Assembly (NCBI GenBank): GCA_921293015.1 | Contig: OV121091.1 | Span: 7,965,755 to 8,029,754, forward strand | From: Phorcus lineatus | Taxonomy: Eukaryota > Mollusca > Gastropoda > Trochida > Trochidae | Direction of reading: 5' to 3' | Length of the DNA: 64,000 nucleotides | In this document: in pieces, positions 11,112 to 22,109 of the stretch | How positions within the stretch are numbered: the stretch's first letter is position 1 | Layout: every line of letters begins with the position of its first letter | The notes under the pieces: generated by a model | Seen by the model: only the letters and a program-made list of their open reading frames with translations | Databases searched by the model: none | Told to the model about the DNA's origin: nothing | Translations under genes and position numbers: made by a program

Positions 11112-12050
11112 AAGAATTTAACCCTTTTCCCCAAAAGGTTTGTGAGTGGAGTTACAACATCAGAAAAATTTTGACAACATTTTCTATAATAGCCTGCTAT
11201 GCCCAAGAATCTCATGAGTTCTCTCTTGGACTGTGGAACTGGAAAATGTACAATGGCTTCCACTTTAGCATTAATTGTTTGTGCCTGGCCGTGCCCTACA
11301 ACATGCCGTAAAAATATTACTTGTGCCTTTCCAAATTCACACTTTGCCAGATTCACAGTCAATTTCGCCTCAGAAAGTCTCTTGAAGAAAGGTCGGATTC
11401 CCATCAGATGTTCTTCCCACTCCATGGCATAATTGATGACATCATCCATGTAAAATTCGACACCGTAAAGACCTGATGTGACGTTTCTGACGAGTCGTTG
11501 GAACGTCGCTGGAGCGTTATTCAGACCGAATGGCGTCACTTTGACACAGTCCATCTGGTGTAGCAAACGCTGATATCTTCTTTGCACGGTCAGTGAGTGG
11601 AACCTGCGAGAAGCCTTTCAAAAAGTCAAACTTACTGATGTACTCAGCTTGACTGATGTGATCAATGCAATCATCAACCCTCGGTATCGGGTAGGCGTCG
11701 GTTCGTGAAAGTTGATTCACAGTTTTCATGTCAGCGCACCAGTGCCAACCACCACCACCCTTCGGCACAAGAACACAAGGTGAACTCCACGGACTGTCAC
11801 TGGGTTCAATAATGTCATTGTCCAGCATGTATTTCACTTCTTTCCGCAGAATTTCACTTTTCACAGGATTCTTACTAAATTTATATGGGTGTTGTTTCAC
11901 AGGCACAGCATCACCTACATCTATATCATGACTAACAATATCTATTCGACCAGGCACATCAGGAAACGGATGAGAGAATTCATAAATCAAATCTGACATT
12001 TGAACTTCCTGTTCAGGAGACAAATTTGACAACTTCTCATCTAGGTGGGT
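11060..12050 (-). pseudogene. Ty3/gypsy reverse transcriptase domain
   Basis: The RT starts with DVGDAVPVKQHPYKFS and a PWSSPCVLVPKGGGGWHWC block, then DAYPIPRVDDCID and SKFDFLKGFSQVPL. A frameshift near 11570 leads to the next frame with PFGLNNAPATFQRLV and the catalytic YMDDVI near 11430, then LRFLGIAGYYRKC. It is downstream of integrase, the reverse of the usual gypsy order. One frameshift near 11570 and another near 11100 break it. Confidence 0.8.
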
Positions 12051-12053
12051 TAA

Positions 12054-13079
12054 CACATCAGAATTGCTTAGTTTGGGTGACATGTTATCACATAGATCAT
12101 CAAACTTCACATTTCCAACAATGTCATCAACATGTACATAATCATTGACAATACATTCAGAAACTTGGGAGAGTGTGGCAATACGTGTAACCTGTTTTGG
12201 TTGTTCCCTATCATGATATTTCTTTATCATGTTTACATGGCATAAATGTTTGTGTTTACAACGGCCAGGAGTCAGGACGATGTAAGCTGTGTCGCTAACC
12301 TTTTTGTCAATAAGGTATGGACCCTGATATCTAGCTCTCAGTGGTTGGCCAGGGATGGGTAGTAAAACTAACACTTTCTCACCAGGAATGAAATTTCTTT
12401 CTTTTGACTTTTTGTCATAATTTTGTTTCATTTTGGCTTGTGAAGTTTTCAGATTTTGATTGGCCAACTCATATGCTTTCGAAAGTCTGTTCCGAAATGT
12501 AGAAACATAGTCCAAAAGTTTGATCTCGCGATTGCGACTGAGCCATTTCTCTTTTAGATGTTTTAACACATCAGAATTGCTTAGTTTGGGTGACACGTTG
12601 TCACATAGATCATCAAACTTCACATTTCCAACAATGTCATCAACATGTACATAATCATTGACAATACATTCAGAAACATGGGAGAGTGTGGCAATACGTG
12701 TAACCTGTTTTGGTTGTTCCCTATCATGATATTTCTTTATCATGTTTACATGGCATAAATGTTTGTGTTTACAACGGCCAGGAGTCAGGACGATGTAAGC
12801 TGTGTCGCTAACCTTTTTGTCAATAAGGTATGGACCCTGATATCTAGCTCTCAGTGGTTGGCCAGGGATGGGTAGTAAAACTAACACTTTCTCACCAGGA
12901 ATGAAATTTCTTTCTTTTGACTTTTTGTCATAATTTTGTTTCATTTTGGCTTGTGAAGTTTTCAGATTTTGATTGGCCAACTCATATGCTTTCGAAAGTC
13001 TGTTCCGAAATGTAGAAACATAGTCCAAAAGTTTGATCTCGCGATTGCGACTGAGCCATTTCTCTTTTAGATGTTTTAA
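12054..13079 (-). repeat. 513-bp in-frame tandem duplication within pol
   Basis: A unit covering the integrase C-terminal region and linker is present twice, offset by exactly 513 bp (171 codons): roughly 13079-12567 and 12566-12054. The two copies differ at only a few bases, for example SHVSE versus SQVSE and DNVSP versus DNMSP. The second copy then continues into the RT domain. The high identity means the duplication is much younger than the family, and the reading frame is kept. Confidence 0.9.
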
Positions 13080-13562
13080 TGGCCCGCAAACACTATGACC
13101 AAAAACAAGCTCAAAGGGACTGAACCCTAAACTTTCCTGAACTGACTCCCTGACAGCAAACAACAAAAAATGCACAACCTCATCCCAATCCTTCTCCGTC
13201 TCAAAGCAATAAGTCTTGATCATATTCTTCAAAGTCTGATGAAACCTATCTAAAGCTCCCTGCAACTCTGGATGATAAGCACTAGACTTAATCTGTGTAA
13301 TGCCTAACTGCTGAAATACCGTAGACATAAAATTTGAACCTTGATCAGACTGAACAACCTTTGGCAACCTAACTAGGGTGAAAAACATGATCAAAGCCTT
13401 GATAATCACAGGAGCAACAATCCTACGAATAGGGATAGCCTCGGGAAACCTGGTAGAAGCACACATGATAGTGAGAAGATACTGATTACCAGACCTAGTC
13501 TTAGGTAGTGGACCAACACATTCAATGATAACTCTACTGAAAGGTTCCTCAAGAAACAGCCT
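12567..13562 (-). pseudogene. integrase core and C-terminal domain, catalytic residues changed
   Basis: The core begins near 13562 with a PFSRVIIECVGPLP stretch, continues through VVQSDQGSNF, and has ALDRFHQTLK where the last acidic residue is expected. Family members normally carry Asp, Asp and Glu at these places. Here the first is Glu (codon 13521-13523) and the last is Asp (codon 13248-13250). The N-terminal HHCC zinc domain is absent. A C-terminal SH3-like region follows, with PGEKVLVLLPIPGQPLRARY and GPYLI. The long open frame starts at 13466, but homology extends upstream. I expect no activity. Confidence 0.7.
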
Positions 13563-14314
13563 TACTAGCTAACTTCTGCACCTCAACATCTTCACCCTGA
13601 GCACTAATAAGCTGCTTTCTAGACCGAATGTGATCACAACCAGACAAACTATCAGACTCAACAAGAAGACCTGAAGAGTAACCTCCCTTCAAAGCCTCTA
13701 CCTCTTGGAAAGAATGCTCCATAAATGTTTCCGACAAATCATAAATGAAATCATCCGGCAAAGAAGTCTTGAAAGAAATGTCCTTTGGCATTGAACGAGG
13801 CAATGCACAAGAAGAAAAAAATACCCGGAAAATCCTCCTCCAACCTTTCTGTGCCAATTGAACTCTCCGGACAAACAGTGACAATGGGATCAGCACCAAC
13901 TTTTCCACCCATAAGATCATTACCGATCAACAAATCAACACCCTGAACTGGGAGAGAGTCAAGAACACCTACCTTCACCTCACCAGAAATCAGATCAGAA
14001 GTCAAATTGACAAAATGAAGAGGAGCAAGAGAACTGCCACTTATACCCTGAAGCAAAACATCTGAGTTAGCTGAAGACTCGACAGAAAAAGGCAAAGTAT
14101 CCTTCAAAATCAGAGATTGAAGAGCTCCAGTATCCCTCAAAATAATAATGGGCCTTGGGGTAGAATTATCTCCCATAAGTGTCACAAATCCTTTCGAAGC
14201 AAAAGGCAAAAACTCCTCAGGAACAACAGAATCTGAAATCTTACTCTCAAAAAACAACATTCTTCTCAGAACCACCAGAAAAGAAAGGCTTAGGTGTGAT
14301 AGAGACAAAAACAT
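13549..14314 (-). pseudogene. retropepsin-like protease region of pol
   Basis: The frame 14314-13751 contains the active-site motif IILRDTGALQS (DTG codons at about 14126-14134), preceded by a hydrophobic strand and followed by LIGNDLMGG, the usual second landmark of retropepsins. A frame change near 13800 joins it to the frame 13920-13549, which ends in an acidic linker and a stop. It would cleave Gag-Pol. It follows Gag with a small overlap. The integrase zinc-binding region expected next is missing. Confidence 0.65.
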
Positions 14315-15358
14315 TAGGGGAGCCAGTGGACTGATTCTTCAACTTGAGTTTGGGACATGCAGAAATCAAATGACCTGGCCTCTTACAATAAGCACAAACA
14401 GGATCAGAATCACTGGAAGTCTTTGGCTTAGACTGAAAATGTGATGGCTTGTCAGATGAATTTGAACCTGTCTTATCACCTTTAGAACCTGCATACCCTG
14501 AAGTCTTACCCGGGGAAAAACCTTTATGGTGAGAAAACTTAGAGTTACCCGGAGACCGAAAAGAACCCTTGTGAGTCAAAAAGTAATAATCTGCCAACAC
14601 CGCTGCATCATGTAAAACATCAACCTTCTGCACATCCAAATAAGTCTTAAGGTCAGAATTGACACACTGCTTAAAATCCTCCATCAAAACCAACTGCCTC
14701 AAACTAGCAAAATCTGAAACCTCTTTAGAACGACACCATCTATCAAACAAAGTCTCCTTATCTCTAGCATACTCTACAAAAGTCTCATTGTCCCTTTTAT
14801 GAGCATTCCTGAATTTCTGACAATTAGCTTCGGGCACTAACTCATAAGCTTTCAGAAGGGTCCTTTTAACAAAATCATAATTTGAGCTTTGCTCAACCGA
14901 AGGGCCGAATATGCATCCTGAGCTTTACCCTTTAACACAGTTTGCAATAGCATAGTCCATGACTCTTTTGGCGACTTGAGGTTTTCAGCAACCTTTTCAA
15001 AATGTACAAAATATATTTCTACTTCTTTTTCATTGAAAGGCGGGACCAGTCTGGCGTACCTTGTAATGTCAAAAGAGGAAGGGGTTAGGGTTAATTCAAT
15101 TTCTTTTTGTGTTTTAATGTCAAGTTTCTTTAATTCAAAATTGTCCGAATGTTCCTCTTCAACCATGTACAAAACATCAGGGCCAAAAACTCCCTCATCA
15201 ATAAAATTATTTAACACAATTTTCAGAATTTGGAATTTCCTCATAGCTGGTTTAGCCTCAAGTTCATAAAACTTTGAAATCGAAAGCAATTCTGATTTTT
15301 GCAAAGCACCGACTGCATCAGGGTAGGGGACTTAAGAAAATCCTCAAGTTTAAACGTC
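14247..15358 (-). pseudogene. gag: Gag with SCAN-like capsid and CCHC knuckle
   Basis: Gag begins with an ATG at 15358 (MTFKLEDFLKSP). A frameshift near 15310 leads into the 150-codon frame 15304-14852, and another near 14850 into the 196-codon frame 14837-14247. The middle (about 15080-14640) reads ITRYARLVPPFNEKEVEIYF, then a KESWTMLLQTVLKGKAQDAY-type helix and a helix with FVEYARDKETLFDRWC, the pattern of SCAN/Gmr1 capsids. A zinc knuckle CAYCKRPGHLISAC (CX2CX4HX4C) lies near 14360-14400. It would form the particle and bind RNA. The two frameshifts make it non-functional. Confidence 0.75.
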
Positions 15359-15437
15359 ATTTTGCTGGTTTAACAATTAACTTTCAGAATTAAGTATTAT
15401 TATTATTTTTTAAAGTCGGAAATGCCAAATGAATTCG

Positions 15438-15455
15438 ATCCCGGACGAGCCCCCA
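15438..15455 (-). promoter_or_regulatory. tRNA-Pro primer-binding site
   Basis: The 18-mer TGGGGGCTCGTCCGGGAT follows the LTR after a few bases on the minus strand. It matches the well-known tRNA-Pro primer-binding site of gammaretroviruses at every base, as I know it, so minus-strand DNA synthesis was probably primed by tRNA-Pro. Confidence 0.8.
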
Positions 15456-15459
15456 ATTT

Positions 15460-15996
15460 TGTTACGAATGAATTTTGAATACGAAAATATCCCAAGTCAA
15501 ACCAGCAAAATATAAATATAAGACACTTGTACATTAATTACAATTTAATCAATCAAATAATAAACAAAGTGTTTAAGGTTACAATATCAAGCTAATACAA
15601 GCTATATAATACAATATCAAATGGTTCACACTAATTAGCTGACTAAATATATTCATCAGTCCTTATGAATCACACAGTTGATGAGTGTAGAAAACAGTCA
15701 GTGGGTCTTGATAGGAGATAAATGAATCCGGTTTGTAAAGGTATCCACAAACAGTGGCACGACAGATGATCGCAAAGTTGATTGTAAGAAGCAAGATGAG
15801 TAAGAGTTCTAATGCCGGCTTTTATATAGGTTAGATACCTTCTAGAATGTTCTTTTAAGTTCCACGACAAACTCCAATCAGAAGTATCCAACTCAAGTAA
15901 TCAAGAAATAGATAGAACTTTGTAGAATAGATGATTCTAGACACTGCCAGCTAAGACTATCAAAAGTGCAAGTGTGACCCACTAAACAATACAACA
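15460..15996 (-). repeat. 5' LTR of the Gmr1-like element
   Basis: On the minus strand the segment starts TGTTGTATTG and ends ATTCGTAACA, the TG...CA form of LTRs, and lies directly before the primer-binding site. It contains a TATA box. No second copy is present at the other end, so the borders rest on TG/CA termini and the primer site rather than on LTR-LTR comparison. Confidence 0.65.
15829..15838 (-). promoter_or_regulatory. TATA box in the LTR
   Basis: TATATAAAAG on the minus strand lies about 160 bp inside the 5' LTR, the usual place for the retrotransposon promoter. Confidence 0.5.
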
Positions 15997-16079
15997 ATGT
16001 TATACAATGTTCAATTCAATTCAATTCCTTTTATTCGGTATAAAGGCCAGTGGCCCATGTACAGATAACAATGTTAATT

Positions 16080-16390
16080 TTACAGATGGGAATTATATTT
16101 AACATTTCTCAAACATAATGATTCTCTTGTGAACTTAGCAATATTTAACAAAACGGTTTTCTTAGTACATGACAAAAGCGCATAAAACTTATTCATATTG
16201 GGTGAAATACAATAATACTTTGGGATATATTTTAATCTCAGTTGCGAATATAATGGACATTTTAAAAGGAAGTGATATTCGTCTTCTACACAACCTAACG
16301 CACAAAATGTACATATCCTATCACAACGTGCAATGCCACATCGTCTACCAATATTAATCATTAAGGGAAGTTCACCAATGCGTAATAATT
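16080..16390 (-). pseudogene. LINE RT C-terminal zinc-knuckle fragment
   Basis: This is the continuation of the LINE protein after the insertion. It reads RIGELPLMINIGRRCG, then a cysteine/histidine motif CTFCALGCVEDEYHFLLKCP. That CX2C...H...C arrangement near the C-terminus is common in non-LTR polymerases. It lacks its own start and is separated from the main frame by about 790 bp. Confidence 0.7.
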
Positions 16391-17025
16391 ACAAAATGAT
16401 GTTGTTACACGATTTTCGGCGATTCTGATTGGACGAGAGCTCTCAAAAACATGCAACCATTTCTCGATGAATGCAGAAAAATTTGCTGTTATACCTCGTG
16501 CATTCATACTTTATGACGTCACAATCTGACAGAACAAATTGACGCGACGGCTAGCCCGGTTATGACAACATCGCGTTACTTAGGTTTTTTTTGGCAAAAT
16601 AAGAAATGTACGCATTTCATTTTCTTATTAACTGAACGGATAACCAGATAATACTTTCCTCCCCCAAAAAACCCAATTACCTTCACCGAAAACTCTTGAT
16701 TTTAATAACTACGAGTCCTGAAGTTCGATAGCTCGAATCGTTTTTGAGAAACGGTAGCCATTTTGCATGTCACGTGATATGCTAATGACGGTTATATAAA
16801 AAATGCGGACTGGAGTTAAGACGAACTTTGATTGCATGCGCGTCAATGCTGATAAAAACGAAACTAAATCATATTCCGTTTTATTATATGAAATTCGCAA
16901 TTTAATTCCACCACGTTATGTTGTGTGTAACATGCTGCAAAATAACGTAATGTTCACGACAATTATTCAAGTTTAGTTGAAATTATTCAGAAAATCTGTG
17001 GAAGTAGAGTTTATTTTGTAATTAT
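16385..17025. mobile_element. MITE-like insertion splitting the LINE
   Basis: The ends are inverted repeats ATAATTACAAAAT (16385-16397) and ATTTTGTAATTAT (17013-17025). The insertion splits the LINE coding sequence, as LINE homology stops near 17170 and resumes near 16390. No coding capacity is present. It is immediately followed by the large hairpin. Confidence 0.5.
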
Positions 17026-17170
17026 AAGGATTGTTTTACATTTTTTGTGCCTCTATCGATGTATAACAGCAACAAATTTTCTATAACATCGCTACGCTAC
17101 GCTACGCGATGTTATACAATTTGTTGCTGTTATACATCGATAGAGGCACAAAAAATGTAAAACAATCCTT
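17026..17170. repeat. 64-66-bp hairpin with a (CTACG)3 loop
   Basis: 17026-17091 and 17107-17170 are near-perfect inverted copies of one sequence beginning AAGGATTGTTTTACATTTTT. They are separated by CTACGCTACGCTACG (17092-17106). Together with 16385-17025 this makes up the insertion in the LINE. Confidence 0.85.
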
Positions 17171-19243
17171 AAATAAACATAACAATCTTCTATATTCCCT
17201 TACTGGGATTACATTTAGATAATATTCAACTGATAACAATGATTTATATTCTTTATAGCTAGATAACTTACTTGATTCACAAATTCTTGAATACCAATCT
17301 TGATTATTACAGTCTTTAAGTCTTTGTACAAAGGTATTGATAAATAAAGTGCTATTACCAACATCTTGGGTAATCCATACCAAACCAAAACCATATGAAA
17401 ACAAAATATGTTTAACATGTGTGGCCCATGTTGTGCGATTACACTCATCTAATGACTTACATAAAAGGTAACCCTGTTTTGGATATCTATGTCTAGGCAT
17501 GAATAATAACTTTAACCAAAATTGAATACATCTTTTGTGATAATCAACAAAAAGTCCCTGTCGACCACATTCACCCAGTGCAGCATCGTTTGAAACATAA
17601 TATCCGACACCAAGAACATATTTACAAAATTTAACATGAAAACGTTCGACATATAAATTTTTGGAATAACCCCATATTTCACAGGAATAAAGTAGAATAG
17701 GTTTAATCTGGGTATCAAAAATTTTGAATAAGACTGATGGTGAAATATTCTTTAACTTGTATTGAAGTTGCTTAACAGCAAAAAGGGCCTTATTGGCTTT
17801 CTGAACTAAAACATTTATCCCTCTTGACCAGCATAATCTATTTGAAAAAACAAGTCCCAAATAATTATAATACGTAGATATTTTAACTGTATCATTGCCA
17901 AACATCCATTTTTCCGTCCCTCTAAGCGTACCGCCATTACGAAAAACCAAAATCTCTGTCTTATCTAAATTTACGGTTAATCCCCATTTAATACTAAACT
18001 GCTTAAGAACGTTAAGTTTTCGCTGCAAACCTATAACACTGTCATCAAACAAACATAAATCATCTGCATAAAACAACAACAATATATCCAAAAATTCTTG
18101 ACCAACAAAAATCCCTCTTACATGTGAATCATAAAGCATATTTTCAAGTTCTACCACAAATAATGAAAATAGTAAAGGACTTAGAACACAACCCTGCTTC
18201 ACACCGCTCAAAGAATCAAAATAATTAGAAATTGACATTTTTGATGTTTTAACAGCAGTTTTTACATTAGAATACATATTATACAAAACATTGAACAGTT
18301 TACCATGAATACCTTTTCTTAAGACAGAATACCACAACAAATTTCTATTGATAGAATCAAAGGCCTTTTTGAAGTCAACAAAAAGGCAATAAAAACGACC
18401 GTTGGTTTTTGATAAATATTTCTGCACTAAACATTTAAGGGTAAAGATATTGTCCAGAGTGCTGTACCCGGCTCTAAATCCGGCTTGTGATTCCGGCAGT
18501 TTATCATATTGGGAACAAAAGAGTGTCAGTCTCTTGTTGAGGATAGATGTAAATACTTTACTCATTAAGTCAGTTAGTGTAATTCCTCTATAATTATTAA
18601 CATCGGAAGTTTTGCCTTTCTTGTGCAGTGGTACAACTAACCCTTTCGCCCACTCCTCAGGACATTTGCCACTGTCCAATAAAACGTTGAAAAAAACAGA
18701 AAAATATGGCATTAATTCGTATTTGCAACATTTCAACATTTCAGGTGTAACAGCATCGGGACCAGGCGCTTTACCAACTTTAAGACCGTCAAGAGCCTGT
18801 AGAATTTCATTGTCTGTAATCTCACTATTTAGCGTTCTATTGATTTCTTCATCGTTACACAACCTGCAATTAAATGCATCATGATCTATTAAGAACTTTT
18901 CTGCTTCACGGAGATGGTCTTGATCAGTATCAGAATTGAATATGTTGAGAACATTCTCGAAATAAGACACCCACTCAGATGCTGAGATTGAGTTTGTTGT
19001 GACTGATTTTGGTTTTGTAAATTGTTTAATTTTATGCCAGAATGTTTTTGAATTACTACAACAATTCGTCAGAATATTAACCATGCTTCCTTCGTATTGT
19101 TCTTTCTTCACTCTACACAAATGACGATATGAGTTTCTTAACAAACGAAATTCAGTCCAAAATATTGTATTGCCTGTAGACCTTAATTTGTCCAAGTTTG
19201 AATATTTAAGCTGCTTTATATACAATGTTAAACTTATGAACAA
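17170..19243 (-). pseudogene. LINE reverse transcriptase
   Basis: This enzyme copies LINE RNA at the nicked target. Recognised RT blocks in order are DGLKVGKAPGPDAVTPEML, VVPLHKKGKTSDVNNYRGIT, ESQAGFRAGYSTLDN, FVDFKKAFDSINR, GVKQGCVLSPLLFSLF and the catalytic FYADDLCLF, followed by the thumb and a C-terminal region with LGECGRQGLF. The frame is open from 19243 until the inserted DNA begins near 17170; the last about 20 codons of the open frame belong to the insertion. The endonuclease half is absent. The family is a mollusc-type non-LTR clade that I cannot place further. Confidence 0.8.
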
Positions 19244-19359
19244 TCACATACTCATAAAATATGTAAACTAACAATTCAATAGTTTACAAATATATAAACT
19301 AACATTTGAAGCGAAGATAAAATATTCTTACTAAAAAGATGTATCTTTCTTTTTCATTA

Positions 19360-19990
19360 AATAGTATGGCCATCCGAACTTGGAATTTCTTTCAGTCTTT
19401 ACTCTAAGAAGGGTTCAGACTCTCATACAGGAAGGTGGGGGGTCATTTCCTGTCAACTTTTTCCTGTATATGTCTAAACATTTAAACAAATATTCATTTT
19501 GCTTTTAGTAAACCTTTTAAAGTGGGAATATGAAAGCTTAATTTCAAACTGTTAGTTTTTATCTTTGAGGTTTAGTCAAATCTTAGACATTCCAAGATGG
19601 GATGGCCATATAGGAGGCTGGGGGTGATAAACTATCAACATGTTTATTACCAAACGTTTAAAAAAATATTCATGTTGCTTTTGGTAACAACTACTAGAGT
19701 AGGAATATTAAAACTGAATATAGGAGAGTGAGGGATTAGTGCCTGTCAACATAATATTTATATTACTTACAGAAGCAGCTTCTAGAATATGAATATCAAT
19801 TTTAGTTTTAAAATGTTAGTTGATATATTTAACGAGTTGAGAAACACAAGATGCGACGACCATATACAAGAGTAAGGGATCATTACCTGTCGCCATGTGT
19901 ATTACTGAACGTTTAAGATAGTATTCATATTGCTTCTAGAAGTAGGTATATGGTATCTTAGTTCCTAAATGATGGGTTACATTGAATTTC
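19360..19990. repeat. degenerate tandem repeat array
   Basis: Diverged units recur near 19423, 19600, 19718 and 19857. Each has a GG-rich core (for example gaggctgggggt, gagtgaggga, gagtaaggga), a CTGTCAACATG-like stretch, an AAACGTTTAAA-like stretch and TATTCATNTTGCTT. Spacing varies between about 120 and 180 bp. The array is old; no gene is present. Confidence 0.5.
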
Positions 19991-19999
19991 TTGTCAAAA

Positions 20000-21400
20000 G
20001 TGAATGAAATTCCATACTAGAAATTTGAGGATTATAGTTAGTCGTTTTGTCTCTAAATGAAAAAATGTAAGATGTTTATTAATAAATAGGAATATCGTAT
20101 CTGAGCTTCAAAATGTTAGTTTATATATCTATTCACTATACACTTGTTAGTTTGTATATTTTATGAGTACTGAGTGTAGTATATCACCATCTCATACCAC
20201 GACATAACATCTTAATCATTCACACACGACTTTAAAGGGGGTCTGCAACTCTTAATTTTTAACTTCCAGAGTTTAATTAGCGAGGCCCCGCGAGAGTCGT
20301 AAATCTCAATCAGCGCGCCCTCTACTCAGCGGTGTTTTTACTGCGCAGCACCCTACTCGCCCGGTGTCCCTACTCGCACGAATTACCCAACCCGATACGT
20401 GTGTGAGAATGTCGTTGTAAACAAATCGTTCTGCAACTGAACTGCCATATGAGATATGAGATAAAAATTATAAGTCTTTGTAAAGTGAATTCTTTTTTAG
20501 TTTTTTTAGATTTCCCTCACCTTGTACAAATTTAGATAAAAATTCTGGTACTCTGGTATTATGCAGTTGTTTACATTTTACTTGTAAGCTTGGACACTAC
20601 ACACTTCACAATATTTCTTTCGATATTTTTAAAAGTTCGGTTCTGACTTGTGTGGATATTTTTTGGATTTTCGTCACTATTACTCAATTCCTATGATTTT
20701 CACTAACTTTTTGAAATTTCTTATCTATGGCAGTAAAATGAACCTTGATTAAACAATTGTAAAATCAATGCACTTTTAATATTGATACAATTCTCATATA
20801 ATTATCCAACTATTTACAAGCATAATTGAACACCAAGTTGACATTAAAAAAGACACAATCATTTTTTAGAAATTTAAGACATGTTTGCCATAATTTGAAA
20901 ATATCACTGATGATTATAAAAAAAATTTATATGTGAAGGATATACTGGTCACTAGTTATAAAGTTTAACTTAAATGGTTACCTTGATGATAGGGTGTTTT
21001 AAACTGTTATTTAGGGTCCGGTTTAGTATGTCTTACAACACTGTGTAAAAAATCGCATTTGAGTTGACTATTTATCAGTAAAATTTTAAAGTATAATCTC
21101 ATGATGATACAATCGAAAATTGATTGGCAGTGATTGTTAACGTACATGTTTTTACCAGTCTTACAGAGAAAAGGGCACCAACAATCTGAGCCATAATAAA
21201 TGATAGATTCACTTTAGTAAATGACAATAAAAATTATCTCGTCCTAATCCCAGATTGACAAATAGTTACTTTGTTTTGATTTTTTTTGCCAATTCACAGT
21301 AAATGAATACATGCTTTTGACATTTAAAAGATAGTGAAAAATATAATATATAGTTGGATTCATCGTGAACATAATCAAAACCGCATAATTTACATTCTGT
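20000..21400. other. AT-rich non-coding sequence
   Basis: No gene, RNA or element border found. A short GC-rich patch lies at 20280-20400 (gcgcgccctctactcagcgg and similar), without recognisable structure. Confidence 0.3.
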
Positions 21401-21408
21401 TATAGGTA

Positions 21409-22101
21409 CTGTAAAATCATAATACTTCGCGGGGGTTTAATTTTCGCACTTTTCGCGCAAAGCCACAATGCGCGAATAATAAAACATCGCGAAATATTAT
21501 GGTTATGAACGTGAAGAAAACCAATAACAGACAAACATTTTATTACTCACAGTAATGTATGGTTCGTTCATTAATGACGAGTCACTAATTAGAGCTCTCA
21601 CAAGTGTGTACATTGTACGCCGATATGCACGTTGTTTGTTGTGCAAACACAGTCATCACAATAATCCGGCCTGACGGAATACACTCTTGATAGCCAATAT
21701 GTGTGTGTTTTGATTGCGGTACGCTTGAGCTTCGATTCGGTGTGTTTTGCGGTACAGGACCCTCGATTCTAGATCTCGAGAAGTCACATCATTCGAACAC
21801 TATTGTTTGTAGTTAAAGATCAAACTAAACCGTTCCAAATGTTTACTTCCGGGAAAACTTGGCGACAGGTATCGTTACCACTTCAAAACTTGAATACGTT
21901 TAATGACAATAAATACAAAAATTTTGATCATTGACTTTTTGAATAAATATTATTGTTTTTATAAGTTAATTAATTACTACTAGTTTCACTGTAATCTTTG
22001 CTGCAAGGTGCATGTACATGTAGATTTGCTCGTTAAATTTTTGCTACTGCTAAGTCGATGTGCGCGAAAATAACACCCCGCGAAAATAAATGATTTTACA
22101 G
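21409..22101. mobile_element. 693-bp MITE with CTGTAAAATCAT termini, TA duplication
   Basis: Left terminus CTGTAAAATCAT (21409-21420) and right terminus ATGATTTTACAG (22090-22101) are perfect inverted repeats flanked by TA on both sides (21407-21408 and 22102-22103). Just inside each end is a CG-rich block (cgcgggg... and ...ccccgcg). TA target sites are typical of Tc1/mariner-type MITEs, and this terminus is a common mollusc repeat type as far as I recall. Confidence 0.75.
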
Positions 22102-22109
22102 TATATCTT

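Larger units (their letters stand above)
10549..15996 (-). mobile_element. Gmr1-like Ty3/gypsy LTR retrotransposon, 3' LTR missing
   Basis: Reading on the minus strand the element has a 5' LTR (15996-15460), a tRNA-Pro primer-binding site, Gag with a SCAN-like capsid and CCHC knuckle, an aspartic protease, integrase, then reverse transcriptase and RNase H. Integrase before RT is the copia-like order described for the Gmr1-like branch of Ty3/gypsy, whose Gag gave rise to the vertebrate SCAN domain. RNase H ends at about 10671 with a normal stop and is followed by about 120 bp with no LTR match, abutting the Penelope-like fragment. The copy is 3' truncated and has several frameshifts. Confidence 0.8.
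16003..19243 (-). mobile_element. non-LTR retrotransposon (LINE), 5' truncated
   Basis: The 713-codon frame 19243-17102 is a reverse transcriptase. Its C-terminal end is carried on 16361-16080, separated by an insertion. The 3' end is GGAATTGAATTGAATTGAAC (minus strand, around 16010-16030), a short tandem pentamer tail in place of poly-A. Endonuclease and ORF1 are missing, so the copy is a typical 5'-truncated insertion. The tail ends next to the LTR element at 15996. Confidence 0.8.
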
